From Roseomonas fluvialis (GTDB lineage Bacteria > Pseudomonadota > Alphaproteobacteria > Acetobacterales > Acetobacteraceae), in assembly GCF_022846615.1 (NCBI RefSeq), contig NZ_AP025637.1, positions 4,179,001 to 4,243,000 of the forward strand: 64,000 bases of DNA. The letters are read 5' to 3'. Below, one piece after another: positions 63,500 to 64,000 of this stretch (positions are counted from its first letter, which is position 1; each line of letters opens with the position of its first letter). The notes below the pieces were generated by a model, which ran no database searches, had not been told where the DNA came from, and saw only the letters and a program-made list of their open reading frames with translations. Made by a program: the position numbers and the translations under genes.

Positions 63500-64000
63500 G
63501 GCCGTTGGCGCGGGAAGGGGCGGTTTCGGACAATGGGGTTGGGGGGCTTTAGGGCTTTAGGATTTTAGGCGGGACCGACGGATTGCGGGTTTTGGACAAA
63601 TTCCGACTGGGACGAGCTCGGCGCGTATCACCAAGTTTCGGAGAAATACCGCGCGCGGCGTCAGAAAGGGTCCCGCTGCGACAGGGTGACGAGGGACGGA
63701 TGCGGCTGTGAAAGAGCGGCAGTCTGCACCATACTGCGGACTGAATTCCTATATAAGCTCGCCGCGTTGCGAAAGTCCAGGGAGAGCTGCGCTATTCTTA
63801 TCTGCCGCGCCTCATCGATGCGCTAGGGGGCATGCCGCTCGCGATCTGGCTGGTCGCGCAGCGGGCAGCGGGGCTTCGCTCCCGCGCCGACCACGACGCG
63901 GCACGGGGTTCCTACGAGGCGGTCCTACCGATCGTTCGCGCCGCCGGCGCGCGCATCGGCGAGGCGATTCGTGGGCTGCGGTTGGGGCGGGTGTCGCTGG
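63500..64000 (+). other. gene-poor right end with an open frame entering the window edge
   Basis: No gene is clear at 63500-63750. From 63757 a plus-strand frame stays open to the window end and looks coding (RYSYLPRLIDALGGMPLAIW, then AARGSYEAVLPIVRAAGARI). It has no standard start before ATG 63833. It may be the beginning of a gene or a remnant; the family is not recognised. An AT-rich box (TATATAAGC, 63750-63758) lies just upstream. Confidence 0.35.

Overview
The window is high-GC alphaproteobacterial DNA, most likely from the Acetobacteraceae (Roseomonas-like). The evidence is the strong GC bias, the rplU-rpmA-obgE ... proB/proA-nadD-rsfS-rlmH ... gpmI-envC-ctpA-deacetylase-rppH gene order, and the many exported proteins with Tat-like or Sec signals. 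No species can be named from sequence alone.

Region 1 (about 0.3-26.5 kb) is an accessory island ending at the 3' end of a tRNA-Ser(CGA) gene. A P4-type tyrosine integrase lies at its left side (752-2062). Paired TTGTGGAC sites, 12 bp apart on both sides, lie beside the integrase (719/731) and next to the tRNA (26343/26355); they look like integrase arm sites. Inside are four kinds of material. (a) Decayed phage and IS fragments: an N-terminal capsid-like fragment joined to an IstB fragment, and a frameshifted RuvC-like resolvase with its frameshifted neighbours. (b) An AT-richer insert (3.3-7.6 kb) with two sulfotransferase-like genes and an outer-membrane barrel. (c) A satellite-like replication operon (11.6-17.1 kb): AlpA/excisionase-like protein, predicted primase, DUF3631 helicase and small partners, mostly coupled by 4-bp overlaps. 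(d) A 17-26 kb zone with an intact IS3-family element (3-bp target duplication), a dead IS630-family element, a dead SRAP/YedK gene and repeated families of very small proteins.

The main candidate for an undescribed system is a module of tiny helical proteins. Genes here called A and B (about 70 aa, related to each other) diverge from gene C (about 100 aa), which is followed by an XRE regulator. It occurs twice as an inverted, strongly diverged duplication: C(-) A(+) B(+) at 19.4-20.6 kb, and B(-) A(-) C(+) XRE(+) at 23.9-25.5 kb. A simpler third version (A/B-like small gene diverging from an XRE gene, with a 17-nt poly-C tract between them) sits at 7.06-8.1 kb. At the first copy an IS3 element sits exactly where the XRE gene would follow C, and a short XRE-tail-like reading frame survives beyond the IS.

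Region 2 (26.5-64 kb) is chromosomal core: ribosomal proteins L21 and L27, the GTPase Obg, a DUF1800/DUF1501 pair, proline synthesis (proB, proA), nadD, rsfS, rlmH, an NnrU-like membrane protein, a voltage-gated cation channel with an unusual filter, gpmI, the cell-envelope block envC-ctpA-deacetylase, rppH, a caspase-like small protein, a VWA/DnaJ pair, a K+ channel, a MarR/nitroreductase unit with two operator palindromes, maeB, a TolB/TPR regulator, cytochrome c, a hemerythrin-like protein, tRNA-Leu(GAG) and lipB. The usual obgE-proB-proA-nadD-rsfS string is opened by inserted cassettes. Regulatory sites that can be read include rho-independent terminators, a perfect TGTGA-N6-TCACA palindrome at 52703, and direct repeats upstream of the cytochrome gene.
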